DNA of 64,000 nucleotides from JAKAGZ01 sp963772675. Lineage in GTDB: Bacteria; Bacteroidota; Ignavibacteria; Ignavibacteriales; Ignavibacteriaceae. Positions 9,007 to 18,988 of this stretch are shown piece by piece. The stretch spans positions 682,001-746,000 of the forward strand of contig CAVYYF010000005.1 in assembly GCA_963772675.1 (NCBI GenBank), read 5' to 3'. The first letter of the stretch is position 1. Each line of letters begins with the position of its first letter. The translations under genes and the position numbers were made by a program. A model generated the notes under the pieces. That model ran no database searches. It worked only from the letters and a program-made list of their open reading frames with translations, and was not told the DNA's origin.

Positions 9007-9652
9007 ATGGGACAAACAAAAGATTTTGATAACTCCTTTTTGACCAGCAGTATAAAGCTCATTGCCGGAGTTGACGAAGCAGGACAGAGGACCGCTGGCA
9101 GGACCGGTTGTTGCAGCGTCTGTAATATTTTTACCGGATACGTTTATCGAAGGAGTTAATGACTCCAAACAACTTTCAGAAAAAGAAAGAGAAGAACTTC
9201 TACCACAAATAATGGAGCGATCAATTGCCTATTCCGTTTCTGTTATTTCTCATTCCAAAATTGACGAGATAAATATTCTCCAGGCCTCGCTTCTTGCTAT
9301 GTTTAGGTCTGTATCAAGATTAAAAATAGTTCCCGATTTAGTTCTCGCCGACGGTAACAAGAAATTTGAATTTACCAGTCCGGTAATTCCTGTTGTAAAA
9401 GGGGACGGAAAATCATTTGCGATTGGGGCAGCATCAATTATTGCAAAAGTTGCCCGTGACAGAATAATGAAAAGACTCGATCCGAAGTTCCCGAAATATC
9501 TGTGGAAGAAAAACAAAGGGTATCCGACAAGAGAACACATCAATGCTGTAAAACTATACGGTCCTACGCCATTGCACAGAAAAACATTCTTAAAAAATAT
9601 ATTACCAGAATTTGCAATAAGTGAATTAAAAAAGCAGTATGAATCTGTCTGA
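9007..9652 (+). CDS. rnhB: Ribonuclease HII, single-base frameshift near 9086
   Basis: From ATG 9007 the frame reads to IAGVDEAG and then loses the family motif; deleting one A at 9086 gives IAGVDEAGRGPLAGPVVAAS, the RNase HII active-site segment (Asp-Glu pair). The remainder has DSKQLSEKER, VLADGNKKF with an active-site Asp, IAKVARDRIM and the C-terminal GYPTREHINAV. Corrected length is about 214 residues, normal for the family. The enzyme removes ribonucleotides from DNA and RNA primers. It starts 6 bases after the prenyltransferase stop; its own stop lies inside a hairpin (9642-9666). Confidence 0.88.
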
Positions 9653-9666
9653 ACGGCAGACAGATT
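9642..9666. repeat. Perfect hairpin overlapping the rnhB stop codon (dispersed repeat type)
   Basis: Ten-base arms AATCTGTCTG (9642-9651) and CAGACAGATT (9657-9666) pair perfectly around AACGG, and the rnhB TGA (9650-9652) lies in the left arm and loop. There is no T-run, so a terminator is doubtful. A related stem (CTGACTG-ACGGA-CAGGCAG) occurs near 40133-40151, which suggests a dispersed repeat. Confidence 0.6.
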
Positions 9667-9681
9667 AACCGGGGATTTGTA

Positions 9682-10053
9682 ATGAGTAAAACTTCCAAAG
9701 AATTTGGAAAAGAGGGCGAAGACCTTGCTGAAAAATTGCTTCGTTCAAAAAACTTTAAAATAATTGAAAGAAATTACAGGTTCGGAAAAACAGGCGAGCT
9801 TGACATAATAGCTGAAGATCCCGAAACCAAACAAATGGTTTTTGTTGAAGTTAAATCAAGAAAAAACCTGGAGTTCGGAGATCCGATTCTGGCGATAACT
9901 AAAAATAAAATGGCTCAGCTAAAAAAAGTGGCAAATGCTTACTTATACGATAAAGAAATCAGGGAGGTTGACTGCCGTTTCGATGTCGTTACAGTTTTAT
10001 TCAGAGGGAAAGTAAAACCAGAAATAAAACATTATGTAAATGCCTTCTATTAA
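9682..10053 (+). CDS. YraN/UPF0102 family nuclease-fold protein
   Basis: The 123-residue protein matches the UPF0102 family: KEFGKEGEDLAEKLLRSKNFKIIERNYR followed by GELDIIAEDPETK and VFVEVKSRKN. The GE-L-D-I...EVK arrangement is the restriction-endonuclease-like core (E, D, ExK), although activity is little characterised. The gene usually follows rnhB in many bacteria, as here, separated by 29 bases. It is cytosolic and full length. The ATG at 9682 is preceded by GGGGATT. Confidence 0.88.
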   Translation: MSKTSKEFGKEGEDLAEKLLRSKNFKIIERNYRFGKTGELDIIAEDPETKQMVFVEVKSRKNLEFGDPILAITKNKMAQLKKVANAYLYDKEIREVDCRFDVVTVLFRGKVKPEIKHYVNAFY

Positions 10054-10054
10054 T

Positions 10055-10092
10055 TGTCATTTCGATCCCGCTGTAGCGGGAGAGAAATCTTA
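10055..10092. repeat. Dispersed intergenic repeat with a CCCGCT/AGCGGG stem
   Basis: The gap after yraN begins TGTCATTTCGA and contains TCCCGCT-GT-AGCGGGA (10066-10081), with outer ATTTC/GAAAT pairing. The GTCAT...ATCTT frame resembles repeats at about 30448-30473 and 40079-40105, which have a CCCGAAC stem instead. It may form a hairpin in the transcript. Confidence 0.5.
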
Positions 10093-10108
10093 AAAATTAA
10101 CATTTTGT

Positions 10109-10639
10109 ATGAAGTTCATTAAAAGTTATATTCGACTAATTGACAAATTAAATGAAAAGATTGGCTACTGGACTTCGTGGCTTACAACTTTACTTGTGCT
10201 TGTTGTTTGTTATGATGTTTTTACAAGATATATTTTAAACGAAAGCAGCGTCGGAGTGCAGGAACTTGAATGGCATTTGTTCGCAATCATTTTTCTTCTT
10301 GCTGCCGCATACACTTTTAGAATTGATGATCACGTTCGGGTTGATGTTGTTTACACCAGGTTCTCAGATAAAACAAAAGCCTGGGTAAATTTCTTAGGTG
10401 TTATATTTTTTCTGATCCCGTTGTGCGTAATCGTAATTTATACTTCAAATCATTTCGTAATTAATTCTTTCAGGATGGGTGAAACTTCTCCCGATGCCGG
10501 GGGACTTCCGGCAAGGTATATTTTAAAAGCAGTTATACCTTTGTCCTTCTTTCTCATTCTTTTGCAGGGCATTGCGATAGCATTCAAATCATTTTTAGAA
10601 ATCAAAGAAAAGAAATCCACAGACGAGGTTGCAAATTAA
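10109..10639 (+). CDS. dctQ: TRAP transporter small permease (DctQ family)
   Basis: The 176-residue protein has four hydrophobic segments (around residues 20-40, 50-68, 90-110 and 137-157) and the DctQ signature VCYDVFTRYILN followed by VQELEWHLFAIIFLLAAAYTF and DDHVRVDVVY. It pairs with the large permease whose ATG begins directly after its stop. TRAP systems import organic acids with an ion gradient, using a separate extracytoplasmic receptor, encoded here convergently at 12022. The length is normal. Confidence 0.92.
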   Translation: MKFIKSYIRLIDKLNEKIGYWTSWLTTLLVLVVCYDVFTRYILNESSVGVQELEWHLFAIIFLLAAAYTFRIDDHVRVDVVYTRFSDKTKAWVNFLGVIFFLIPLCVIVIYTSNHFVINSFRMGETSPDAGGLPARYILKAVIPLSFFLILLQGIAIAFKSFLEIKEKKSTDEVAN

Positions 10640-11956
10640 ATGGAATATCTCCCGATCCTATTCTTTGTAGTTGTACTGATATTCCTTTTAATGGGATTTC
10701 CGGTTGCGTTTACACTTGGCGGTGTCTCGGTTGTTTTCGGACTGCTAACTTTCGGACTAAATTTCTTTAACCTCCTTCCCCTCAGGATTTGGGGAATTAT
10801 GGATAACTATGTGCTGATAGCGGTACCGTTATTCATTTATATGGGGGTGATGCTTGATAAATCCGGGATAGCGGAGGAGCTTCTTGAAACTATGGCCTTA
10901 TTGTTCGGGAAGTTAAAAGGCGGGCTCGCTATTTCTGTTTTGATCGTTGGGGCACTTTTAGGAGCCTCAACCGGAATTGTTGGCGCAACGGTTGTAACAA
11001 TGGGAGTAATAAGTCTGCCGGTGATGTTAAAAAGAGGATATCACCCGCGTGCAGCGAGCGGCATAATTATGGCTTCGGGAACTCTGGGACAGATAATTCC
11101 GCCGAGTATAATTCTGGTCTTGCTCGGAAGTGTGCTTAATGTACCAGTGGGAAGTTTGTTCATCGGTGCAGTAATTCCGGGCTTTCTTCTGGTATTTTTA
11201 TATTTTGTTTGGATAGTGATACTTACCTTTATCAGGCCCAAATCAGTACCGGCAATGCCGAAAGAGGAACTTGATAAATTCAAAGGAACAGTGAAAGTAA
11301 AAAGAATAATAAATGCTTTTTTGCTTCCCTTCTTTTTAATAACTGCTGTGCTGGGCTCAATCTTTGCAGGAATTGCATCGCCCACGGAAGCTGCGGCACT
11401 TGGCGCTTTTGGTGCAACGCTGCTGACGATTTTCAGGAAAAGATTCAGACTTGATATTTTAAAAGCTGTGATGCTTAAAACAACATCTATTACAAGTATG
11501 GCATTTATGATTTTGGTTGGTGCTACAGCCTTCAGTCTTGTTTTCCGGGGAATGCACGGAGATATAATTTTGGCGGACTGGATATTAAATTCTAATCTCG
11601 AACCGCATCATTTTCTTGCAATAGTCATGTTCGTAATATTCATCTTAGGCTTTTTTATAGACTTTATTGAAATAACATTTATTGTTGTTCCGGTTGTGGC
11701 CCCTATATTAATAAGTTATCATTTCAGCCTTCTCTGGATCGGGATATTGATAGCAATGAATTTACAGACGTCATTTTTAACTCCGCCATTCGGGTTCTCG
11801 CTATTTTATCTTAAAGGAGTTGCGCCGAAGGAAGTTACTACCAATTACATTTACCGTGGTGTGATACCATATGTTATAATTCAGTTAATTGGATTAGCAA
11901 TTGTAATTGCCTGGCCGGATATTGCACTGTGGCTGCCGAGGGTAATGAAGCTTTAA
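10640..11956 (+). CDS. dctM: TRAP transporter large permease (DctM family)
   Basis: The 438-residue protein is a multi-pass membrane protein (about 12 segments) with the DctM features MGFPVAFTLGG, GALLGASTGIVGATVVTMG and SGTLGQIIPPSIILVLLGS, followed later by ASPTEAAALGAFGA. It forms the substrate translocation unit with the preceding DctQ. The start directly abuts the dctQ stop codon, a strong sign of translational coupling. The transported substrate cannot be inferred from the permease. Confidence 0.93.
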   Translation: MEYLPILFFVVVLIFLLMGFPVAFTLGGVSVVFGLLTFGLNFFNLLPLRIWGIMDNYVLIAVPLFIYMGVMLDKSGIAEELLETMALLFGKLKGGLAISVLIVGALLGASTGIVGATVVTMGVISLPVMLKRGYHPRAASGIIMASGTLGQIIPPSIILVLLGSVLNVPVGSLFIGAVIPGFLLVFLYFVWIVILTFIRPKSVPAMPKEELDKFKGTVKVKRIINAFLLPFFLITAVLGSIFAGIASPTEAAALGAFGATLLTIFRKRFRLDILKAVMLKTTSITSMAFMILVGATAFSLVFRGMHGDIILADWILNSNLEPHHFLAIVMFVIFILGFFIDFIEITFIVVPVVAPILISYHFSLLWIGILIAMNLQTSFLTPPFGFSLFYLKGVAPKEVTTNYIYRGVIPYVIIQLIGLAIVIAWPDIALWLPRVMKL

Positions 11957-11978
11957 AATGAAAATCCTAAGTAATATT

Positions 11979-12009
11979 GTGGGGAAGAGTCTCAGACCCT
12001 CCCCTACAC
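11979..12009. terminator. Hairpin between convergent dctM and the TRAP receptor gene
   Basis: An imperfect inverted repeat (TGTGGGGAAG ... CCCTCCCCTACACA) lies 23 bases after the dctM stop and 12 bases before the end of the receptor gene. In a convergent gap it could stop transcription from both sides. It has no clear T-tail, so the terminator role is inferred. Confidence 0.4.
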
Positions 12010-12021
12010 ATATTGATAAAA

Positions 12022-13149
12022 TCAGGTAATTACATAATTCCTCTCAGCGATTTCACTCCACTGCGTAATGTTTTTCTGGAATTTTAAATAGGAATCATAA
12101 ACCTTTTTGCTTTTTGCATCGCCTGAAACAATTTCATCTATTACTTCATTTGTTAGCTTTCTAAAAGTATCCAGAACATCATCAGGGAATTTTTTTAGCT
12201 GGATATTATTTTCTTTAATCATTTTAAAATAGTATTCCGTGTTTTTAGCCTCGAATTCCGAAAGCATCATCGTATTCATTCCGACTGCAAATCTTTGTAC
12301 AATCTTCTGGAGATCAGCAGGTAAATTTTCGAAGGCATTTTTATTAATTATTAATTCAATTGGGGGACCTGGTTCCTGCCATCCGGGGTAATAATAATAT
12401 TTTGCAATTTTGTGGAATCCCATCAGGTAATCATGATAGGGGCCGACCCATTCGAGAGCGTCGATCACTCCGCGGTCAAGATCTGTGTAAAGTTCACCCG
12501 CAGGAGATAAAATTGCCGAGCCGCCTGCTTTGGTAACTACTTTCCCACCAAGGCCCGCAATTCTCATTTTTAAACCTTTAATATCTGCAACAGAATTAAT
12601 TTGTTTGTTGAACCAACCGCCCATTTGTCCACCTGTATTTCCACAAGGGAACGGGACTAAATTATATGGTTCATAAAGTTCCTGCCAGAGTTCGAGCCCG
12701 TCTCCTGAAAACAGCCAGGCATTTAATTGTTGTGCATTCATACCGAAAGGCACGCTTCCGAAAAATTGTGCAGCCGGAATTTTCCCAGCCCAATAATAGG
12801 CAGCTCCGTGTCCCATTTCTGCAACTCCGTTGGAAACAGCGTCAAATGTCTCAAGCGCCGGAACAAGCTCGCCTCCTCCGTAAACGTGAATCTTTAATCT
12901 GCCGTTCGACATTTTGTCGATCCACTTGGCCATTCTATCGGGAAGTTCACCAAGTATAGGAAAGTGTGGAGGCCAGGTTGTAACCATTTTCCATTCATAA
13001 GTCTTACCGGTATTAATTGGTACAGCACCTTTTTTGTTTTCGGTACTGCATCCCGAAAGAAATGTCACCCCGCTGCTGGCTGCGATAGCGGCCACAGAAG
13101 CTGATTTCAAAAAATCCCTTCTCTGCAATTTTTTCATTTTATTCCTCAT
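12022..13149 (-). CDS. dctP: TRAP transporter substrate-binding protein, Tat-exported lipoprotein type (DctP family)
   Basis: The 375-residue protein starts with KKLQRRDFLKSASVAAIAAS, a twin-arginine signal, followed by LSGCS, a lipobox (Cys34), so it is probably exported folded and anchored as a lipoprotein. The mature part has the DctP-like features YEWKMVTTWPPHFP, GVAEMGHGAAYYWAG, LKMRIAGLGGKVV and DRGVIDALEWVGPYHDY, resembling the TakP-like subgroup that binds 2-oxo acids; the ligand is not proved. The start may be at 13149 or at the in-frame ATG at 13137. It converges on dctQM and presumably works with them. Confidence 0.9.
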   Translation of the reverse strand: MRNKMKKLQRRDFLKSASVAAIAASSGVTFLSGCSTENKKGAVPINTGKTYEWKMVTTWPPHFPILGELPDRMAKWIDKMSNGRLKIHVYGGGELVPALETFDAVSNGVAEMGHGAAYYWAGKIPAAQFFGSVPFGMNAQQLNAWLFSGDGLELWQELYEPYNLVPFPCGNTGGQMGGWFNKQINSVADIKGLKMRIAGLGGKVVTKAGGSAILSPAGELYTDLDRGVIDALEWVGPYHDYLMGFHKIAKYYYYPGWQEPGPPIELIINKNAFENLPADLQKIVQRFAVGMNTMMLSEFEAKNTEYYFKMIKENNIQLKKFPDDVLDTFRKLTNEVIDEIVSGDAKSKKVYDSYLKFQKNITQWSEIAERNYVIT

Positions 13150-13392
13150 TCAGTTTAGCAGTAATGCTTAAATTTATTCAATTATTATGTTTGTTAAAAA
13201 TTAAAAATAAAATATTTGAAATTTATGTTTCAAAAAAAGTTAATTTTAAGTGTTAAATAATTTAGCTTATGCTGTATTGCGCGTTTATTGTTTATATAAA
13301 TTTATACTACATTTTTTATATCGGTTATAATCGGTATCTTCGTTTTAATAATAGATATAATTATTTTTTAGCTCACAATTATATTAACTGAT

Positions 13393-14205
13393 TTGTCAAG
13401 CTTAAAATCTAAAATATTTGATAGTAAGCATTATACTGTAATTGAGCTAAGGCTCACTGATTTTTTCATTACGCTTGGGGGACTCTGGTCTTTTACTGTC
13501 ACATTTTTTAAGAACTTTTTATTTCCCCCGTACGAATTCGGTGAGATTAAAAAGCATATGGATGAGCTCGGTGTAAAGACTCTTCCAATAGTAAGTGTAA
13601 CGGGTTTTATTATCGGCTTTGTACTCGCAATGCAAAGTCAACCGGTAATGGCAAGATTTGGCGCAGAATCTTTTTTACCCAGCATGGTTGCATTATCTGT
13701 TACGAGGGAGCTTGGCCCCGTAATTACAGCACTAATTTTTGCCGGGCGTGTTAGCTCTGGCATTGGTGCTGAACTTGGTTCGATGAGAGTTACAGAGCAG
13801 ATTGACGCAATGGAAGTTTCTGCAATAAATCCTTTTAAATTTCTTGTTGTTACAAGAGTCCTGGCCTGTACTTTTATTTTGCCAATGCTTGCTGTTTATG
13901 TGGACTTTATCGCAATACTTGGTGGATACGTTGCTGTAGCGCTTCTTCTTAATATGAATTTCCAGCTGTATGTTAACTCTTTACTGCCATCACTGCTTTT
14001 TTCAGATGTGCTTCCAGGAATTGTAAAAACATTTTTCTTCGGATTTATTGTAGGAATAGTAGGCGCGTATAAAGGTTATACAGCGGATAACGGTACGGTC
14101 GGTGTCGGAAAAGCCTCAACCAGTTCAGTCGTTCTTTCTTCGCTTTTAATTCTTGTTTTAGATATGGTTCTTGTAAAAATTACGATAATTTTCTGGCCGA
14201 TATGA
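13393..14205 (+). CDS. mlaE: MlaE-type ABC transporter permease (lipid/MCE system)
   Basis: The 270-residue permease has the MlaE family signature: PLIV-type SVTGFIIGFVLAMQSQ, SVTRELGPVITALIFAGRVSSGIGAELGSMRVTEQIDAMEV and a late FFFGFIVGIVGAYKGYTA. Start is the TTG at 13393 because an in-frame TAG sits at 13369 and no ATG lies between. The stop overlaps the ATPase start by 4 bases. The family maintains outer membrane asymmetry or moves lipids between membranes; no MlaC or MlaA gene is seen nearby. Confidence 0.9.
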   Translation: MSSLKSKIFDSKHYTVIELRLTDFFITLGGLWSFTVTFFKNFLFPPYEFGEIKKHMDELGVKTLPIVSVTGFIIGFVLAMQSQPVMARFGAESFLPSMVALSVTRELGPVITALIFAGRVSSGIGAELGSMRVTEQIDAMEVSAINPFKFLVVTRVLACTFILPMLAVYVDFIAILGGYVAVALLLNMNFQLYVNSLLPSLLFSDVLPGIVKTFFFGFIVGIVGAYKGYTADNGTVGVGKASTSSVVLSSLLILVLDMVLVKITIIFWPI

Positions 14206-14954
14206 CAGTAAAAATTAAAAATCTTTCTAAAGCATTCGAAGATCATGTGGTACTTGATGATATTTCACTAAATATCAAGGATGGAGAGAACTTTGTGGTT
14301 TTCGGCCGAAGCGGAACAGGGAAAAGTGTGCTGTTAAAATGTATCGTTGGATTGTTGGTGCCGGATGCTGGAGAGGTTTTTATTGATGATAAAGACATTT
14401 TAAAAATGTCTGAAAAAGAATTGAATAAAATCAGGAAGCATATTGGGTTTGTTTTCCAGGGCTCAGCTCTTTATGATTCAATGACAGTTAAAGAAAATCT
14501 TGAATTTCCTCTTATAAGAAATTTTGATTTTCTGGAAAAGGAAAGAGAACATAAAATAAAAACTGTGTTAGAAAAAGTTGATTTACTCGACGCGATAAAT
14601 AAAATGCCGGCAGAATTATCTGGCGGTATGAAAAAAAGAATCGGCCTTGCCAGAACAATAATTACCGAACCGCAGTTAATTTTATACGATGAGCCGACAA
14701 CAGGACTCGACCCTATAACAACTAAAGAAATCAGCCGGCTGATTGTGGATTTACAGGAAGATCTGAATGTTACAGCTATTGTTGTTACGCACGATTTAAT
14801 TTGTGCCCATATTATTGCTAATCATGCTGTCGTTTTGAAAGATGGTAAGATTAGATATGAAGGTGAATTAAGTAAACTAACTTCGACAAATGATGAATTT
14901 CTGATTGACTTTTTTGACAGGGAATTTTTCGAAGATAAAAAAGGGAGTAAATAA
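14202..14954 (+). CDS. mlaF: MlaF-type ABC transporter ATPase
   Basis: The 250-residue ATPase has Walker A GRSGTGKSVLLK, Q-loop FVFQGSALYDSM, signature LSGGMKKRIGLART, Walker B LILYDEPTTGLDP and the switch histidine VVTHDL. GGMKKR instead of the usual GGQQQR is typical of MlaF. The start overlaps mlaE by 4 bases (ATGA type) and its stop overlaps the mlaD start by one base, so the three are translated together. It powers the permease in the inner membrane. Confidence 0.93.
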   Translation: MTVKIKNLSKAFEDHVVLDDISLNIKDGENFVVFGRSGTGKSVLLKCIVGLLVPDAGEVFIDDKDILKMSEKELNKIRKHIGFVFQGSALYDSMTVKENLEFPLIRNFDFLEKEREHKIKTVLEKVDLLDAINKMPAELSGGMKKRIGLARTIITEPQLILYDEPTTGLDPITTKEISRLIVDLQEDLNVTAIVVTHDLICAHIIANHAVVLKDGKIRYEGELSKLTSTNDEFLIDFFDREFFEDKKGSK

Positions 14955-15988
14955 TGTCTAAGAACGCGGCCCCCGTAAGGCTTGGAATCTTTATCTTTCT
15001 GGGATTCCTACTCTTTGTAATTGGAATTTTTATGATCGGAAAGAGAGGTGCAATCTTCGGAAGTTCATTCAAAGTGAAAGCAAATTTCTCAAATGTACAG
15101 GGACTCAGGAACGGTGCCCTTGTAAGACTTAATGGAATTGATGTTGGAAGTGTTGCCTCAATTAAGATTGTTCCGGATACCACAGGAAGAGTTGAAGTAA
15201 CTATGAACCTGTCAGAGGATATCAAAAGATTTATAAGGACAGATACAAAGGCAACAATAGAAACAGAAGGTCTTGTGGGCAATAAAGTTGTTGTGCTGGA
15301 ACCTGGAAGCAGCTCTACTGATATGGTGAGCGACGGAGGTTATATCCAGACTAAGGAGCAACCAAGTTTTAGTGCTTTGTTAGATGAAACGCAGGGTGTT
15401 GTACAATACACGAAAGAAATGACAAAAAGTTTAGCTGAAATAACTGAAAAAGTTAATAACGGTGAAGGGTCAATTGGAAAACTTCTAAATGATAATAAAT
15501 TGTACAATAATGCTGCTGATCTCACTCTTCAGGCTACGGCAAGTCTTAAAGGTATTACAAAAGAACTGGAAAAAGTTACAGGCCTGTTTGATAAGTTAGG
15601 TGTAGGTGTTGAGAAAGTTGTCGATAATGTAAATAGCACAACAGGCAAACTTGACTCAATAATGGCGGGTGTACAGCAAGGCAAAGGTATTTTAGGGCAG
15701 GTACTTGTGAATGGTTCAAAATATGATTCCATTTTTGCGGTGACAATGCAAAACATTAATACCACCTCTGAGGCTGCAAGATTAGCCGCATCCAGAATGG
15801 CGGAGAATATGGAAGCGCTAAAGCATAACTGGCTGTTCAAAGGTTATTTTGAAAACAGGGGATACTGGGATAAAGCGGAATATGAAGATGAAATTAATAA
15901 TAATCTAAAAGAGCTTGATGTAAAAATGAAACTGATAAATAAAAAAATTGATGAATTGAAAAAACTTGAAGGAAAAAATAAGCAATAA
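14954..15988 (+). CDS. mlaD: MlaD/MCE domain protein
   Basis: The 344-residue protein has one N-terminal membrane anchor (LGIFIFLGFLLFVIGIFMIG) and one MCE domain (about residues 35-120, GLRNGALVRLNGIDVGSVASI). The C-terminal half has a long helical region with NNGEGSIGKLLNDNKLYNN and many repeats of small helices, as in MCE proteins that bind lipid in the periplasm. It is the third gene of mlaEFD. It is longer than E. coli MlaD (183) because of the helical extension, a length common among Bacteroidota MCE proteins. Confidence 0.9.
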   Translation: MSKNAAPVRLGIFIFLGFLLFVIGIFMIGKRGAIFGSSFKVKANFSNVQGLRNGALVRLNGIDVGSVASIKIVPDTTGRVEVTMNLSEDIKRFIRTDTKATIETEGLVGNKVVVLEPGSSSTDMVSDGGYIQTKEQPSFSALLDETQGVVQYTKEMTKSLAEITEKVNNGEGSIGKLLNDNKLYNNAADLTLQATASLKGITKELEKVTGLFDKLGVGVEKVVDNVNSTTGKLDSIMAGVQQGKGILGQVLVNGSKYDSIFAVTMQNINTTSEAARLAASRMAENMEALKHNWLFKGYFENRGYWDKAEYEDEINNNLKELDVKMKLINKKIDELKKLEGKNKQ

Positions 15989-16149
15989 CTTTTATCGCTT
16001 GTCTAATTTCTTTCATTACAGGGGATTAAGCCAATCCCTGCAAAACCAGATTTGTAGCAGCCGGTCCTTTCCTGAAGTCCCATTTGTTAAATATTTTTTT
16101 GTAACTTTAAATCTTGACTAATTTTTCATTGATTGATTTTGCATTTTAA

Positions 16150-18923
16150 ATGAATAGTAACGGAAAAAAAGAAAAGAAAATAATAATCCGCGGTGCGAGA
16201 GAACATAATTTAAAAAATCTTACGTTCGAAATTCCAAGAAATAAATTAGTTGTTTTCACAGGTGTAAGCGGTAGCGGCAAATCGTCTCTTGTATTCGATA
16301 CGATTTATGCTGAAGGACAAAGAAGATATGTTGAAAGTCTTTCAGCGTATGCACGGCAGTTCCTGGAAAGAATGAACAAACCGGACGTTGACTACATCCA
16401 GGGAATAAGTCCCGCGGTTGCTATAGAACAAAAGAGCGGATCTAAGAATTCCCGCTCCACTGTAGGGACCAGCACCGAAATTTATGATTACCTGAGATTG
16501 CTGTTTGCACGAATCGGAAAAACGATTTGCTTTGAATGCGGCAAGGAAGTAAAAAAAGATACAACGGCAACTGTAACTGACTGGATTGAAAACCAGGAAG
16601 ACGGTACAAAGTTTTACCTTACTTTCCCTTTACATGACCACGAAGGCAGAAAAGTTAAAGAAGAAATAGACCTGATTAAAAAGAGGGGTTTCTTCAGAAT
16701 ATATTTTAATGGAAATGTTTTTGATCTGAACGAAGAAACAAAACTTCCTAAAAAAAAGAAAGGTGTTCGTGTTTTGGTTGACAGGTTTAAAGTTCAAAAA
16801 GGGAAGGTTAGGGAAAAGCTATCCGATTCTATCGAAGTGACCTTTAAGGAGGGGGAAAACCGCCTTGTATTAATTAATGCTGATACCGGCGAAGAAAAAG
16901 AATTTAATAAATTTTATGAATGCTGTGGTATAAGATACGAGGAACCTGAACCGAGATTCTTTTCATTTAACAATCCTTTCGGTGCTTGCCCTGTATGCCA
17001 GGGATTCAGTAAAACTATCGGGATAGATATGAACCTTGTAATCCCGAATCCCGAATTAAGCATTTCTGAAGGAGCAATTGCTCCTTTCCGATCTGCAAAA
17101 TACAGCACACATCTTCGTGACCTCGTGCAAAACGCCAAGAGCTTCAGCATACCGCTAAATATTCCTTACAAAAATTTGACTACCGAACAGGTTAACCTGA
17201 TCAAAAAAGGATTTGGAGATTACATTGGCATAGACCGCTTCTTTGAAAAGCTTGAAAGTAAAACTTATAAAATGCACGTTAGAGTTTTGTTGAGCAGGTA
17301 CAGGGGATACACACTTTGTGCTGCATGTAAAGGTACCCGGCTCAGAAGAGAAGCACTGCAGGTTAAAATTAATAGTAAATCAATTTATGATGTTGTAAAA
17401 CTTCCTATCGAACAATCGTTACAGTTTTTCACCGAACTTAAATTATCTGATTTTGATATGAAGGTTGGTGAAAGGGTTCTGAAAGAGATTATAAAACGTC
17501 TGACATTTCTAAATAATGTCGGCATCGGCTATTTAACTCTCGATCGATTAAGCAGCACTCTTTCCGGCGGTGAAACTCAGAGGATTAATTTGGCTACATC
17601 TCTCGGATCCTCGCTTGTTGGGACTTTATATGTTCTTGATGAACCAAGTATCGGTCTTCATCCCAGAGACAATGCAAGGTTGATTAATATTTTAAAAATC
17701 TTCGTGATATTGGTAACTCGGTGCTTGTTGTTGAACACGAGCCGGAAATGATGAGGGAGGCAGATATCATTATTGATATGGGCCCGAAAGCAGGTATAGA
17801 TGGCGGCGGAATTATTGCTATGGGAACTTATGATGATATTTTAAAAAATAAAGATTCACTTACGGGTAAATATTTATCTGGTAGATTAAAAATTCCTGTC
17901 CCAACAAAAAGAAATAATAAAAAAAATAAAGAGATTGAGATTATTGGTGCGCGGGAAAATAATCTGAAAAACATAGATGTTAAGATTCCGCTAAATAAAT
18001 TTGTTGTAATAACCGGTGTGAGTGGTTCGGGCAAAAGCACATTAATATATGATGTACTTTATTCCGGCCTTGCTAAAAATTTGGGAATGCCAGTATCTGA
18101 AGTCGGAGCATTCACAGAAATTAAAGGCGCGGAGTTTATTGACGAAGTTCAAATAGTTGACCAATCTCCGATAGGTAAAACCCCCAGGTCAAATCCCATC
18201 AGTTACATTAAAGCATTTGAACATATCAGGGAATTGTTTGCATCTACACACCAGGCAAGAGCACGAGGATACAAGCCGGGGTTTTTCTCGTTTAATGTTC
18301 CGGGCGGGAGATGTGAAACTTGCCAGGGTGATGGTTTTATTAAAGTCGAAATGCAGTTTCTGGCTGATCTTTACCTGACGTGTGAGGACTGTGATGGGAC
18401 GAGGTTTAAAAAGGAAATCAGAGAAATCACTTACAAGGGGAAAAACCTTGTTGATATACTGGAAATGACAGTTGACGAAGCTGTTAAATTTTTTGAACAG
18501 GAAGAAAAAATTGTAAGGTTTATTAAGATACTTGCAGATGTTGGCTTGGGATATATTAAACTTGGCCAGCCTTCAAACACTTTATCCGGCGGAGAAGCAC
18601 AGCGAATAAAACTTGCTTCCAATCTTACAAAGCAGAGAGAGAGAAGACATACGCTTTTCATTTTTGACGAACCTACTACCGGTCTGCATTTTGATGATAT
18701 TTCAAAATTGTTGAACTGCTTCAATTTGCTGATTGAAAGAAACAATTCAGTAGTTATAATCGAGCATAACCTCGATGTAATTAAATGTGCAGATTATGTA
18801 ATTGATCTTGGTCCGGATGCCGGTGAAAAGGGCGGAGAAATTATTGCTGTTGGTACCCCGGAAAAAATTGTGTCAAACCCGGATTCATGGACTGGAAAAT
18901 ATTTGAAAGAATATTTGCAATAA
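16150..18923 (+). CDS. uvrA: Excinuclease ABC subunit A, single-base frameshift near 17694
   Basis: UvrA motifs run across two frames. The first (16150 to about 17700) has the first Walker A GVSGSGKSSLVFD, zinc-type pairs CFECGK, CPVCQG and CAACKG, and LSSTLSGGETQRINLATSLG with LDEPSIGLHPRD. The second continues LVVEHEPEMMREAD, Walker A GVSGSGKSTLIYD, CETCQGDGF and LSGGEAQRIKLASN. The A5 run at 17694-17698 restores the expected ILKNLRDIGNSVLVVEHE if read as A6. Corrected length is about 924 residues, normal for UvrA. The protein detects DNA damage in nucleotide excision repair. A sequencing or assembly error is the simplest explanation. Confidence 0.93.
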
Positions 18924-18988
18924 TATCATTCGGCTCCAATTTCTAACCCTAATTTTTCATATTTTACATAATAACAAAAGTTATTTCA

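Noticed and set aside
12666..12959. Open frame of 97 codons opposite the TRAP receptor gene
   Set aside because: It lies fully inside a well-supported gene on the other strand and has low-complexity, arginine-rich sequence without a family motif.
17691..17725. Programmed ribosomal frameshift in uvrA
   Set aside because: No stimulatory structure or known uvrA frameshifting; one missing A in a short A run explains it and four other genes have similar single-base defects.
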